Of a stretch of DNA of 64,000 nucleotides, positions 11,201 to 21,462 are shown one piece after another. The notes under the pieces were generated by a model that was not told where the DNA came from, searched no databases, and saw only the letters and a list, made by a program, of their open reading frames with translations. The translations under genes and the position numbers were made by a program. Each line of letters opens with the position of its first letter. Position 1 is the first letter of the stretch. The stretch comes from Aricia agestis (Eukaryota; Arthropoda; Insecta; Lepidoptera; Lycaenidae), in NCBI RefSeq assembly GCF_905147365.1, contig NC_056407.1, forward strand, positions 17,839,980 through 17,903,979. Direction: 5' to 3'.

Positions 11201-12502
11201 AAACAATTTTGATTTGTTGCACTACATAGTAGGCTGTTCAGCTTAAACCTTATATAATTTTCCTTACTCTCGTGTGGCAATTTCTTAATATAAGGAAAGG
11301 TAAACAAAATAAGTCGACTAACGTTTTCTTTTCTACTTAATGTATCAATATAATCTGTCATTTGTTTTTTGTTTATCTTTCCCCTTCTCCCGACTAAGAT
11401 AACTATGGTTGTGTTGGGACAGCAAGCAGAATTTATTGCCCGGCTAATTACTTGTTCAAATGATGCCCCGGGCAAACAAGTGCTAATTACTTGCTGACCC
11501 ACACTTAATTTATTCATAAGTACGAGTACACTAACGCTATGTCCTATTTCATCACAGTATATATTAACTGGGGCATCGGTCCTATTATAATTATTTTTTA
11601 AGGGTTCAGTATGAGCCTTTACCTCTGAACAGGTAACTGAAATGTCAAGATCATGCTGTGAATGATTTACATTTCTGAGACACTGACAGTTATTGAGCAA
11701 AGAGTTTACTCGTTCCTCATTGTAGCGTCCCATTTCTATTAAACCATCCATAGCCAATATATGACAGACAATTTCTTTTTGCGCTAATTCATATTTAATT
11801 TTTATTTGTGTTAGGGAACTATGTAGTTCTGTAATTTCAGACTGAATGCTACATACATGTTCCAACTCTTCACAGCAGCTTAATAATTGATCTTTAACTA
11901 TTTGTTTATTTTTTGATAAATTTTTAAGCTGTTTCACAATTTTTCGGTTTTTTTGTAGCAATTCTTCAGTTTTTCTATTACATTTTTTAACTTTAACATA
12001 TTTTTTTATCTTCCTTTTACTGTTCATGGTGTGACCAGTCGTTATTGTGTCATCACCAGTCAAGTCAATGGTAGTTAAGTTATTTTTTGAAAGGTCCTTT
12101 ACACTGCCCAAAAGTTCATCATATAAACTTTGTGTTTTTTCAATTTTTTTTGAATTAAGTTCACACGTAGGGACTTAATATATTCCTGAGCATCCTGAGC
12201 TTCTTTTTAATATTACAAGTGTCCTCTAGGCATTGTTCATATTCCACTCGGCAATTGTCAAAACTGTCCACAACACTTTGTAGTTCAATGTTACGCTCAC
12301 AGGTAAGTTCATATTGTTGACTTAATTTGTTAAGTTCTAATTTTAAATCAGCATTTTTTTGCAAAATTAAAAGCATTTCCTGTTCATTCTCATCGCGTTC
12401 AGTAAGTAGGCGTTGACATTGCTCCTTTGCGTCCTTTAGCTCCTGGAGAGCAACTCGGAGTTGTTCTTCTGTCCGGCGGGCTACATTAGAATGTGTCATC
12501 AT
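11193..12502 (-). pseudogene. ORF1 of element A: coiled coil plus degenerate SGNH/esterase-like domain
   Basis: From 12502 the first 113 codons (starting MMTHSNVARRTEEQLRVALQ) are a charged heptad-rich coiled coil. A frameshift region at about 12160-12210 leads into a 308-codon frame that continues the coil (CSIQSEITELHSSLTQIKIK). It then forms an alpha/beta domain with YCDEIGHSVSVLVL, STCLPGASFEQVI, TTIVILVGRRGKIN and LILFTFPYIKKLP. These resemble SGNH-hydrolase blocks I, II and III, known in CR1-type ORF1 proteins; the block I serine is not visible, so catalysis is doubtful. The frame breaks at ATNQNCLV where element B entered. It was probably an RNA-binding or RNP-assembly protein of the LINE. 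Confidence 0.7.
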
Positions 12503-12511
12503 TTTGCTAAT

Positions 12512-13942
12512 TTATTTGTTCCTGATATCTGAAACTGAAAACAGATACGGGGTGAAAATATAAAGTGTAAGCTCACCTTCTGCACAATTATAAGTTGTCA
12601 GCCCCAAATTTTGTTTCAGTTGTACAGTATGTACACAGGAAACGGTTGAAATTATTGTAGCAATATGAAGAGATGAAAAGAAAGTTATGTAAAATGAGAG
12701 AAAAGGATCAGGAAAGACAGAATAGACAGATTAAAGTAGTGACTGAAATCTGTGTATACTGTACTGAAATATTATGTAAAACAAAATTATATTTTAATTG
12801 AACAAATTTGAGAATGACAGAGTATGTTAGTTATACTGTTTTAATGTACTATATTGTAAGTGTTTCAGAGTATGTTAGTGTTGTTTTTTTATTTTTATCA
12901 TCTACTTTGCTTTAACATCAGTTAAACCAAGAGAGTGACGATGAAAAGATTGGTAATTTGTTTTAGTTAATAAATGTACTTACATAGACTTATATACGAA
13001 ATTTGTTGTGAGAGCAGTAAAATTATGATAGTAGCTAACACGGATTATGGTATATGAGTCGGCTAGAGTATGTCCATCATCTTTTTAGCTTCCACAAACG
13101 TTAAGCTAAGAGAGAACTTACAAAGCCAATGTAAACCTTGTTTGTAAGTGACTCAGGGTAAGTTTTGTGAAGTGTTAGGTGTCAATATCATAATTATAAT
13201 ATTGAGCAGAAAGTGTATTAGTATGTGAATAAAACACTATACTCCCCGGGTTTTTGCAGAATATCAGGAACAAAATTCATCCACTTTGATTTCGTAAAGT
13301 TCGTTAGCTTGCCGTCAGCTGTCACTTTAGAACTCCTTGGAAGTCCACATTAAAGTTCATTATCTAATAAAATTATTATTTTTTCTTGAAGTTTACACAC
13401 TAAGCATTAGTTTTACAAACAATTTTAACACGAATTACTAATTTAAATAGTTTTATTACAATTTTATAATCGGGAGATACAATTTGGCGTATTGTCACAA
13501 ATGTTGCCCAACATTTGTGTCATAATATAATGTACCATTGAAGAAATTGATCAATGACGGACCTGCTTTCTTTGGTAGGGTTATATTATATCAATTCAAA
13601 GTTAGCCGTATAGCATAGCGCGTCATCTGCCTATAAACCAACTTATCTGATAGTACACTCCGTTTTAAATTATTTTGGCCTAAATCGCAGCGTAGGCGGC
13701 TACTGTTCCACCAAAAGACTTCTATTTGTTTTAATAGAATTATATTTTGGTTCCACCAACTGAAATGAAATTAAATGTCACGTATAATACGTGACATTTA
13801 ATTTCATCGCCCGCGCAATAAATAGTACATTGGATTTTTTTTACATTTAGATGAAAAAAAAATAAACGAAATGCACTTGATGTCTTATTTCGTGTGAAAT
13901 AAAATATTGGCGCAGGATCTACGATCAGATTAATAAACAACT
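12512..13942. other. AT-rich interval, possible 5' UTR of element A, two palindromes
   Basis: No gene is recognised. Part of 12512-12600 may be the LINE 5' UTR. A 24-bp palindrome (CACAAATGTTG-CC-CAACATTTGTG) sits at 13496-13519 and a 43-bp one at 13765-13807. At 13600-13660, GTCATCTGCCTATAAACCAA resembles the repeat end seen at 18275, 41380 and 59232. Confidence 0.4.
13765..13807. repeat. 43-bp perfect palindrome
   Basis: Two 21-base arms (left arm ATGAAATTAAATGTCACGTA plus T) are perfectly complementary around a single A. It is likely the centre of a decayed foldback element or a recent inverted duplication. Confidence 0.85.
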
Positions 13943-14252
13943 AGAGATCGCCCAATGGTCGAAATTCGACCTTAGTTTCAACGACATTAGTACTACCTAT
14001 ATTTTGTAAAAAATATTGACTATCATTTTTTTTCAACTCTTGTATCTGGGACTCAGCTGTCTCAGACTGGCCGTGTAAGCATTGTTTAATAGTATCTTAG
14101 ATTCAATAAAAAAACTATAATCCATTTTTAATTTCTCAACTTGTTGTCAACATACTTCAACCATAAATAAAAGAGTATAATTCGTATGTATAGGCACGTA
14201 TAGGCTTGTCATGGGCTTGCCACTCAAAAATCTGTTATTTCTCATGTGTGTG
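13943..14252 (+). repeat. Left half of a split interspersed repeat (CTAGAGATCGCC family)
   Basis: It begins CTAGAGATCGCCCAATGGTC and contains CAGACTGGCCGTGTAA and ACTTCAACCATAAATAAAAG. All are shared in order with 35676-36525. The match breaks at 14252 and resumes at 16500. Confidence 0.7.
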
Positions 14253-14293
14253 CACTGATCTCCATTATACAAGTACTCTGGATGGCTGGATCC

Positions 14294-14553
14294 ATAAACT
14301 TATAATATACTGTCGTATAGACCACCTGACAACCCGAAAATGCGTGACCATTTTTGATCTGTCAATGTGTGCGTGTGTTAGTGATGTATATTTTACTATC
14401 GATAGTGTAGTATTTTGCTATCGATAATTTCCTGTCAAATAAAAGTTGTTACAATTTTCATTAGACTGCCTCTCTCTTTTCATCTTGTTATAATTCCATA
14501 AAGGATTTTCTTCTCTCTCACACTCTTTGTTGGTCTATGCATTATAAGTTTAT
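14294..14553. repeat. 260-bp MITE nested in the left TIR
   Basis: TIR ATAAACTTATAAT...ATTATAAGTTTAT is flanked by direct copies of GGCTGGATCC (14284-14293 and 14554-14563). Since the outermost bases also pair, the true duplication is 8-10 bp, compatible with hAT. The outer TIR reads through once this piece is removed. The 73-codon frame over it is spurious. Confidence 0.75.
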
Positions 14554-14816
14554 GGCTGGATCCATGATACCCACTTTTTTGTGCCATTTGAAATGGAATC
14601 AGCGCCCCCATTATTAGGACCGAGAACTAAATTTGACGTAACCATTGGTAACCATGTATGTATTTTAATTCTCTATGGCTTAATCGTTCAAATTGTTTTC
14701 GTGTTCTATCGTATCGTAATCGCGTAAAACCTTTTAAAACACTTTAAAAAGTGTTTTAAAAGGTTTAACGCGATTAAGTAATATATAAATAAGTGGTGGT
14801 AGTTCATAGTTAAACT

Positions 14817-15191
14817 ATGAAAGGGTGTATGCTATGTAAAACACGGTACAAAAAGGTATGTTGGGTTACATTTTCACAAGTAAGTGATTTTAACAGCTCA
14901 TTTCTACGATATTAAACTTTTATTGATAATATAGGCACTTAAAAATGTGGCACTAATCTTATTATACCGTATTCACCACATATTTACCTTTGTTTTACCG
15001 ATTTTTGATAAACAATAAAATTCAATAGTGCTGGAGTTTTCTGTCGATAAAACTTATCGATATCTATAAGTAATAATTGTATTGAAATCTCCAATAACCG
15101 ATTTTTACTATAAAATACATATTATGCTCTTAAAATAATTGACAGGTTTCCGTCTGACGAAGGAAGACTAGAATTATGGTTGAAAAAAATT
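14817..15191 (+). pseudogene. THAP-domain-like remnant across a possible intron
   Basis: An ATG at 14817 gives MKGCMLCKTRYKKVCWVTFS, fitting the C-x2-C start of a THAP finger. A GTAAGTG donor-like site follows at once. After an acceptor-like TTGACAG at 15139-15145 the frame gives FPSDEGRLELWLKKI, matching the conserved FP and W positions of THAP domains. Phases at the candidate splice sites do not join perfectly, and the following sequence is broken, so this is a relic of a DNA-binding transposase N-terminus. THAP identity is my reading of motifs, not a search result. Confidence 0.45.
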
Positions 15192-15460
15192 TAAAAGCCT
15201 GGTTGGCGTCCGAAAATTGCTACTACCGCTTGCCGTTACTATTAGAAGTGTACAAACGTTCTCTGTGAAAATACAAGGCGCAAAACTACCATTTGATCGT
15301 GATTATGTTTGTAAAATTTATTTCAGCGTCTACTCTTTCTTGACAGACTGTAACTGTGTAACGGTAACTAATAAAATATAATGTTAAAGTATCGCACATA
15401 TATTTTTATAATTTATAAATACCTTACCTACTCCACCACAATAAAAAAATGTATTCAAAC

Positions 15461-15604
15461 GTTCCATATTTATTTATGGATCGCATTATCCATTTAGTTA
15501 ATTTCCCTCGCACTTCTGCAACCAGCGCCAAAATGGCGAAAATCAAATGAGATAAAGTAAATCGATAAAAATTGGCTTGCTAGATCCATAAATAAATAGG
15601 GAAC
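15461..15604. repeat. Short MITE with GTTCCATATTTATTTATGGA ends
   Basis: The left end GTTCCATATTTATTTATGGA is complementary to TCCATAAATAAATAGGGAAC at the right end, with one mismatch. Confidence 0.65.
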
Positions 15605-15615
15605 TTTTATAATAT

Positions 15616-15890
15616 TACTAGACTTTCCGCGCGGCTTCTCCCACGTAAATATCTAATTACACAGACAAATTGGTCCACAAAAAATAGGCTATATAATCCT
15701 TCACGTTATACATTCCCCCGCTTTTTCCACATTTTCCTCTATTTCTTAGCTCCTATTAGTCTCAGCGTGATAAAATATATAAAATGGGCTGTATAACACT
15801 GAAATAATTGTTGAAATTGGACCAGCAGTTCTTGAGATTAGAGCGTTAAAAAAAACACACTCTTCCGCTTTATAATATTATAATATGATG
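15616..15890 (+). repeat. CGCGCGGCTTC...CTTTATAATATT repeat (short copy)
   Basis: It starts ACTAGACTTTCCGCGCGGCT and ends CTCTTCCGCTTTATAATATT, the layout of the copies at 30684 and 62063-63570. It is noncoding. Confidence 0.65.
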
Positions 15891-16499
15891 AGATTAATTA
15901 GGGTCTAATCACACAGAACACTTATTCAGCTTTGTTCAGCTTTAATACGATACACTGTAGCACTACTTTGACAATATTAGAATTTAGAAATGAAATTAGA
16001 AAATACAATACAACAAAGTTTTCGTTAGAAGCTTATCTTCAGTTTTGTTTTCAATTTTTCGTAGTGCTAACTGGTAAAAATAAATGAATTATAGATAGGT
16101 ACTGCTACTTCACGTTATCTACGTATGAAATCGTTGTTAATTTATTACGCCTATCTAAATAACGGAGAGGAAGTCTGTAATCTTTAATACAAATATGTAG
16201 CGTTTGTATTATTCAATTTAATATTTTTGTCCTAATGGTCGACATTATCTGAATCTGGAAACATTTCATCGATAATAGAAAAGTCAGTTGTACATCACTA
16301 GTATTAGTTCCAAATACTCCCACTACTGCTATCAGCCAATATGGCGACATGATGGCGACTTTCGAACGTCATTTTTACGTCAAATTTAGTTCCTATCCCT
16401 AATAATGGGGGAGCTGATTCCGCTTCAAATAGGCACAAAAATAGCTGTCATTTCAAAGGGTATCAGCAGTCCAGCGTGCTTGTTTAATGGAGGTCAGTG

Positions 16500-16698
16500 T
16501 GTGTGTTGTAGTGTGTGTAATGTTTTATTTGTTAAAAAATGTATGATAAAAGCATAATTTCAAAATAATATTAGTTCGATGCACTCCTTCACCATATAAA
16601 CTACAGCTGTGCAAAATGTCATGCACGTACGTTTCCCCATTTTTCGTAAAAAGGGTTAAGTACAAAGTTTTTCACTTGCGTATTAATATATAGATATT
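16500..16698 (+). repeat. Right half of the split CTAGAGATCGCC-family repeat
   Basis: GTGTTGTAGTGTGTGTAATG, TGTATGATAAAAGCATAATT and GATGCACTCCTTCACC match the end of the 35676-36525 copy; both end near ATTAATATATAGATA. Confidence 0.7.
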
Positions 16699-17240
16699 GT
16701 TTTGATTAGCTTACGTATTCGCCATTAGCGATGTTATAAATTATTCCAGATAAAAGAAATGTAAATATTTTTTGTTCCGAAAACTGTCTTGAATAAATAT
16801 TTTTGTAGTGTTTAAATATAGCAGTGTTTATACTTCTATTTCGATATAAATAAAATATTCTGGTGATGTTATTATTCGCCGAGCGTGTGTAGTTTGTTTG
16901 GCCGATCTCCCCCCGGGGCCAGCCCGCTGCCTCAATCCAAAAACTAGTTTGCATACGATCCATGGACAATGATTTATAGTTCCAGAGACGGGACCTGAAT
17001 GTACCACGTGCTTCTCGACCACACGGATAAAAACTTGTTAATTCTTATTTTAAATGTTGATGTTCTAACTCGAAAACTATAGTATACCGAGTTTAATTCT
17101 ATTTTTGACCAAAAAGGAGTAAGTTCGGCTCTAGGTATTTTTAAGCCATCGTTATCCACTATAATTAATTAATAGCAGTAGTATGGTACAAAGAATGTTA
17201 TATGTTTGCGTAGCTCGTCGTGCTACGACATCACGGCGTC
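16699..17240. other. Unassigned AT-rich interval
   Basis: I see nothing supportable apart from a small GC patch (CTCCCCCCGGGGCCAGCCCG) at 16908-16926. Confidence 0.35.
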
Positions 17241-17404
17241 GTAGACAGCGGCGTAGACAGCGGCGTAGACAGCGGCGTAGACAGCGGCGTAGACAGCGGC
17301 GTAGACAGCGGCGTAGACAGCGGCGTAGACAGCGGCGTAGACAGCGGCGTAGACAGCGGCGTAGACAGCGGCGTAGACAGCGACGTAGACAGCGGCGTAG
17401 CATA
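17241..17404. repeat. 12-bp minisatellite, unit GTAGACAGCGGC
   Basis: About 13 nearly perfect head-to-tail copies are present; one unit near 17380 has GCGAC in place of GCGGC. Because 12 is a multiple of 3 and no stop falls in the unit, most frames on both strands are open (VDSG, RRRQ, AAVY, CLRR, STPL repeats). These are not genes. Confidence 0.95.
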
Positions 17405-18042
17405 GGATAACGGAACTACGGACTTCGTTAATATTTTTAGTTTCAATTGAATGGAAAGCCATATTATAAGTTGAACGACATTTCTCTTCCGGTATTTTTA
17501 TAATATAAACTTTTTTTTTGTTAAATAAAACTGTAATCCGTGTGCAATACAAACTCGTTGAGTAACTAATTTAGTTTTCTAGTTTCCACAATAATTGTCT
17601 AGACAGGAATCAATACATAATATTGTATGTATACAGTAGTCACCGGCAGCACTGGCGCGACGGGCGCTCGCTCACTCCACTGGTCCGGAAGGCACATATA
17701 ATTGATTTGACTGTACGAAAGTGTAATCTGTCATGTGTGAATTGTTATAGTGACGTACAAAACACACTCCTATATTCCTTTTCCCCGACGGCACCGGGAA
17801 TCATGGAGATTGTGTTGTTGCTGCCCAAACTTCTAATTTGGTTTCATAAAGAATTGCGTAAATAATAATAACTTTACAATCGTAACTCGACTTATGTTCA
17901 GTTTCAGAGGGTACTAGACTTAATCATTAACAAAACTTAAACCAAACAACGACGCTGAAAGATAAAGAAACAGATGTCGATACCTTCTCTGCACTTTATG
18001 TATTCCATTGAATTGATTCCTGGGAAGATTACGGACCTACGT
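17405..18042. other. Unassigned interval
   Basis: I see no gene or repeat that I can name. A small GC-rich patch at 17640-17690 has no recognisable coding. Confidence 0.35.
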
Positions 18043-18201
18043 CACTAGCGGCCAAACCGCAGCGGCCAGGTCGCGATGGCCATCGAGATAATCACCTTAG
18101 TATGAAACCGCCATAGACCACGCGCACCTGGCCGTACGGAGGCCAGCGGCCACACCATACTTTCAATGGCCGCTGCGGCGGCTGCGGCCTGGCCGCTAGT
18201 G
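18043..18201. repeat. GC-rich MITE with CACTAGCGGCC ends
   Basis: Left CACTAGCGGCCAAACCGCAG pairs with the right end GGCCTGGCCGCTAGTG. Repeated GCGGCC/GGCCGC strings make the interior self-complementary. GC content is far above its surroundings. Confidence 0.7.
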
Positions 18202-19974
18202 CGGCGTCTGGTCTTGGGATTAACGTTAGCGTTTTGATCAGTCGGATGGGTTTGACGTAACGCGACCAAATTAATTAGGTCCGCCATCTGCCTAGGAATC
18301 AACTTCTCTGATAGTATACCAGTATATCGACTGTACTGTATACATTTTTTAATTTCGTTCTATGCTCCACCAAATAAAATATTTGAATTGAATTGACTGC
18401 TAAACGAATACATCGTGATGAACGAGAGCTGAGCTCAAATATGAAGTATAATGAGGGTTATATTTTAATCCTATTTTATGAACGTTTTAACGTAAGGCAT
18501 TATAATTCGTAGCGCCGATCCCGACTCTGAAATAAATAAACGGAAATTAACATACAAACTAGGTATGTAAATAAGCTATACAATAATGGCGCAACTATTT
18601 CCAACAACTTAATTAAATTAGACCTCAACTTCGACTAATAAATACACGAGGGCTTTTTACAAATTAAATTATCGTTCGCTTCATGCTACAAGTGCGTTTT
18701 TTATGTAGGTCCTGTGGAGTAATGTTTACTATAAACTTTTTTCTGAGTTAATTCCTAGTGTGAGTGTTCTGTAATGGGTGAGTTAATAATAAAGGTAAAC
18801 ACTAGACATGTCGAGGCGAAAATCAGTGAAATAAATGACCCCATTACATAATCCTGCTTGGGACTATTTGTCCACACCACCGCCGCGAGAGATTTTTAAT
18901 TACAATTCGAATATTAATGGGATGCATTTGACAAAAAATTAACTTTAATGGAGTCTACAAAAATATTTTATTACACTATTAAGTACACTTCCAAGAGACA
19001 GTTATTATTTTACGTCTACACAAACGCATTTAGCTAGCGTCTATATTTAAAGTAATCAGAAGAAAAGGCAGTGTTATAATTTTAATTCACAATTGTGAAT
19101 CGAGCATTCGAGCACCTTTCTTTCCGGACTCATTAGGGGTATAAATGCGAGGTACCCCGGCGCGCACTCCTGCCCGCCGCCGCACCGCTCGCCGCGTAAT
19201 TACACTAATTATGATAAAGTTTAATAATGATCGTCATCACTCTCGCGGATGCAGTGGAGTGAAGTCAGTAATGGTGAAACTTCGCGCCATTTGTCAAACA
19301 AAAAATATCGCCCAACTTTCTGGTCAGAAACGGCAGACGAGTTGTATAAATAACGTAGCACCGGCCCAAGATTTTCTTTATGAGACTACTTTTATTGAAT
19401 ACGAGTAAAGTTTCGGCGAGGCTATAACTCTGGCGCCTTCTGCGATAATAGTTGTAATTATGATTTAAACGTTCGCCCGACTCGTGTTTTGTGTTAGAAA
19501 AGTTTAGGTCGGGTCGTGAAAGGTGTTCTTTATGTCGCGATATCGACGCGTACTTTTCGCCATTTGTTTCTCCGATCTTTTTAATTTCGATCATTTTTCG
19601 CATTATTTTGATACATACTCATATAAAAAGACACAGCTTTATATTAGATTTTATTATCGTTCTGAAACAATTTTTAATATACTTATCTATTCATAAAACT
19701 CTACATACTATTGTAACATTTTAAATCTCGCCAAACTAATAGTTGTTTGACGGCGAGAGAGAAAGTGGTCCACAGTAATTGTGTATAATAGATATGTAAG
19801 TAAATATCGAAAACAAAATATTATATTATGCACTTAATTTTCATTCCAAATGAAATGTTTGCACAAAATAGGGTAAAAATTTATACTTAAACAAAATATG
19901 AAATAGAAATCAAAATCAAACACACAGTTTGTGGAATCACCTAATAACTCTCATTCACATATTGTTTGTAATCT
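18202..19974. other. Intergenic with a repeat end at 18240-18390
   Basis: 18240-18390 carries CCGCCATCTGCCTAGGAATC, AACTTCTCTGATAGTA and a tail CACCAAATAAAATATTTGAA, shared in part with 13600, 41340-41440 and 59232. Elsewhere I see no gene. GGTATAAATGCG at 19139 is TATA-like and followed by a GC-rich patch (19150-19200), but no convincing coding sequence follows. Confidence 0.4.
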
Positions 19975-20110
19975 AATAAACTATAAAATTCTCGTGTCAC
20001 AGTGTTTGTGCGCGAAGTCCTGCAAAATGGTTCAACCGATTTTAATGAAATAATGTATGTATGTTCGTTAGGACTGAGAGTGGGTTTTTACCTACTTCTT
20101 GAAACTAGAA
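19975..20110 (+). repeat. AAAATTCTCGTGTCACAGTG-type repeat, partial
   Basis: It starts TATAAAATTCTCGTGTCACA and includes CCGATTTTAATGAAATAATG. It is shared with 20840, 35880 and 53638. Confidence 0.6.
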
Positions 20111-20202
20111 ATAATTTATACGACAAAACAACGTTTGATGGGCAATGATGGGTCAGCAAAGCAAACAAAATACAAATTAAACGATGCAAATGATAATTTA
20201 TT

Positions 20203-20442
20203 TTAACGATAAAATAAGGCTTCGAATCTTAGCAAATAAACTAGATAAATCGGGCGGGAGCCGGCGGCAATAATTCTTTCAAATATCTCCGGCTCAGGCT
20301 CCTTTGTCCTCATCTTTGATAGAAAGCCTCTCGGATTGATGGCCGCCATTTGCGATCGTCGATTGTTGCCGTTGTCATGGCGACGGGGATGTTCCTGTAA
20401 CAAAACCTGCGTTCCACTAGCTATACAAACGCTAACGCTCAA
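20203..20442 (-). other. Unrecognised 79-codon open frame
   Basis: The minus-strand frame includes QMAAINPRGFLSKMRTKEPE and ERIIAAGSRPIYLVYLL. It has a more protein-like composition than neighbouring frames, but no domain I can name. It overlaps the inverted repeat at 20409-20508. It could be an exon, an old transposon scrap or chance. Confidence 0.15.
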
Positions 20443-20508
20443 GACCGTAGTTTTTCCCGTTCCACTTGCATGTGAGCGTCAGTGATACAAACCCAAGTGG
20501 AACGGATT
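20409..20508. repeat. Short inverted repeat, CGTTCCACT ends
   Basis: CGTTCCACTAGCTATACAAA on the left is roughly complementary to TTTGTATC...AAGTGGAACG inverted on the right; both arms include an ACGCTC block. It is MITE-like. Confidence 0.45.
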
Positions 20509-20839
20509 ATGGAGCGTTTTAGAAAAGTTAAAAAAAAACATAATATTAATATTTTTTTTATAGTATTGAACAGAACTTGGATATAATTACGATCCTTTTC
20601 TTGAATTACGATCCTTTTTTTGAAGTCGTAAATTAAAGTAATTGTTTAAAGTTAAGTACATTTCTTTAACAAAAAAAATAGTATTTGTTTCATTTTTAGT
20701 ATTATTTTTAATGTTTACTCTTATTTTTACTAACATTTTTATGAATATTTCATCTTATTATTTTAATATAGTTAAACTTTCATCATATTATTTCACATTC
20801 AATCATATTTTAATAACAAAACCACATACTTTGCATATC

Positions 20840-21013
20840 TAATATATAAAATTCTCGTGTCACAGTTTTCGTTGCCATACTCCTCCGAAACGGCTTGACC
20901 GATTCTCATGAAATTTTGTGAGCATGTTGAGTAGGTCTGAGAATCGGCCAACATCTATTTTTCATACAAAAAAAAAATATATGGCAAAACAACATTTGCC
21001 GGGACAGCTAGTT
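20840..21013 (+). repeat. AAAATTCTCGTGTCACAG-type repeat, near-complete
   Basis: It runs from ATATATAAAATTCTCGTGTC through CTCCTCCGAAACGGCTTGAC to GCCGGGACAGCTAGT, the usual ends of this family. It is closely matched at 53638-53760. Confidence 0.7.
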
Positions 21014-21290
21014 GTCACATAAAAGTTAGGTAACAACACCGCGTAAGTCAAATTTGAAAAGTTTACAGGAGTGACGAAAATTATTATTTATAAGAAATCA
21101 TTTGACCTTTCATTTAAAACAATTTCTTTTCAATTAAAATATTTGATTTAATTTTAGTTAATATATTTCAATTAAAATTATTATTTCTAATGAAATAATA
21201 TGAAGTTTTTTGTCTCTACTCTCTCCTGAAAACTTTCCGAACATGGCTTTCGCAGTATTGTCACGTTAAAATAAAAAATAAAACTAGAAC

Positions 21291-21462
21291 CAACGCTCTC
21301 TTCGACCCACCTTCTATGATGGGTCGTTTTGAGCGTTGTCTGAGCGAAAATGATGACGTCATGAGTGACGTATTCACCGCGATCAAAACGACCGCGGTCT
21401 GGAACGGCGGAAGGGGGCATTTTGAGCGTTTTGATCATTTTTATCGCTAAGTGGAACGCGGG
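21291..21462. repeat. Possible GC-rich MITE with GAGCGTT/AACGCTC motifs
   Basis: AACGCTCTCTTCGACCCACC and GATGGGTCGTTTTGAGCGTT form one hairpin. The stretch ends TCGCTAAGTGGAACGCGGGG, like the ends at 20409-20508. Boundaries are uncertain. Confidence 0.35.

Larger units (their letters stand above)
5690..12511 (-). mobile_element. Nearly full-length CR1/Jockey-superfamily LINE (element A), interrupted by element B
   Basis: On the minus strand, ORF1 (12502 to 8876, interrupted) precedes ORF2 (8885 to 5938), followed by a 3' UTR with GTGCGAGTTTCTTACGCCGG and an A/T-rich tail near 5690. Without element B the element is about 4.8 kb, a usual size for this superfamily. ORF1 has a coiled coil and an esterase-like domain; ORF2 has an EEP endonuclease and RT. 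Known damage is one frameshift region in ORF1 near 12165, one stop in ORF1 near 9008, one frameshift in ORF2 near 8650 and two in-frame stops in ORF2. The exact 5' end and target duplication of A were not found. Confidence 0.85.
14253..16499. mobile_element. 2.25-kb DNA transposon with long TIRs and THAP-like remnant (P-superfamily candidate)
   Basis: The left end CACTGATCTCCATTATACAA and the right end (complement CACTGACCTCCATTAAACAA) start an imperfect TIR of about 125 bases, which includes GGAATCAGC-CCCCCATTATTAG and AACTAAATTTGACGTA on both sides. Flanks are TGTGTGTG (14245-14252) and TGTGTGTT (16500-16507), an 8-bp duplication with one mismatch. The interior holds a zinc-finger-like fragment at 14817-15191, a 60-bp palindrome at 14717-14776, a MITE at 15461-15604 and a CGCGCGGCTTC repeat at 15616-15890. 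THAP plus 8-bp duplication fits the P superfamily, but no transposase core is readable. Confidence 0.6.

Noticed and set aside
17241..17404. CRISPR-like array
   Set aside because: Units are 12 bp with no spacers, and the sequence is a eukaryotic minisatellite.
17152..17552. Open frames encoding RRQRR, VDSG, AAVY or CLRR repeats
   Set aside because: They are products of a 12-bp minisatellite that is stop-free in most frames.
19139..19200. TATAAATGCG with downstream GC-rich patch as a gene promoter
   Set aside because: No downstream coding sequence with recognisable features; the 87-codon frame is arginine-rich then featureless.
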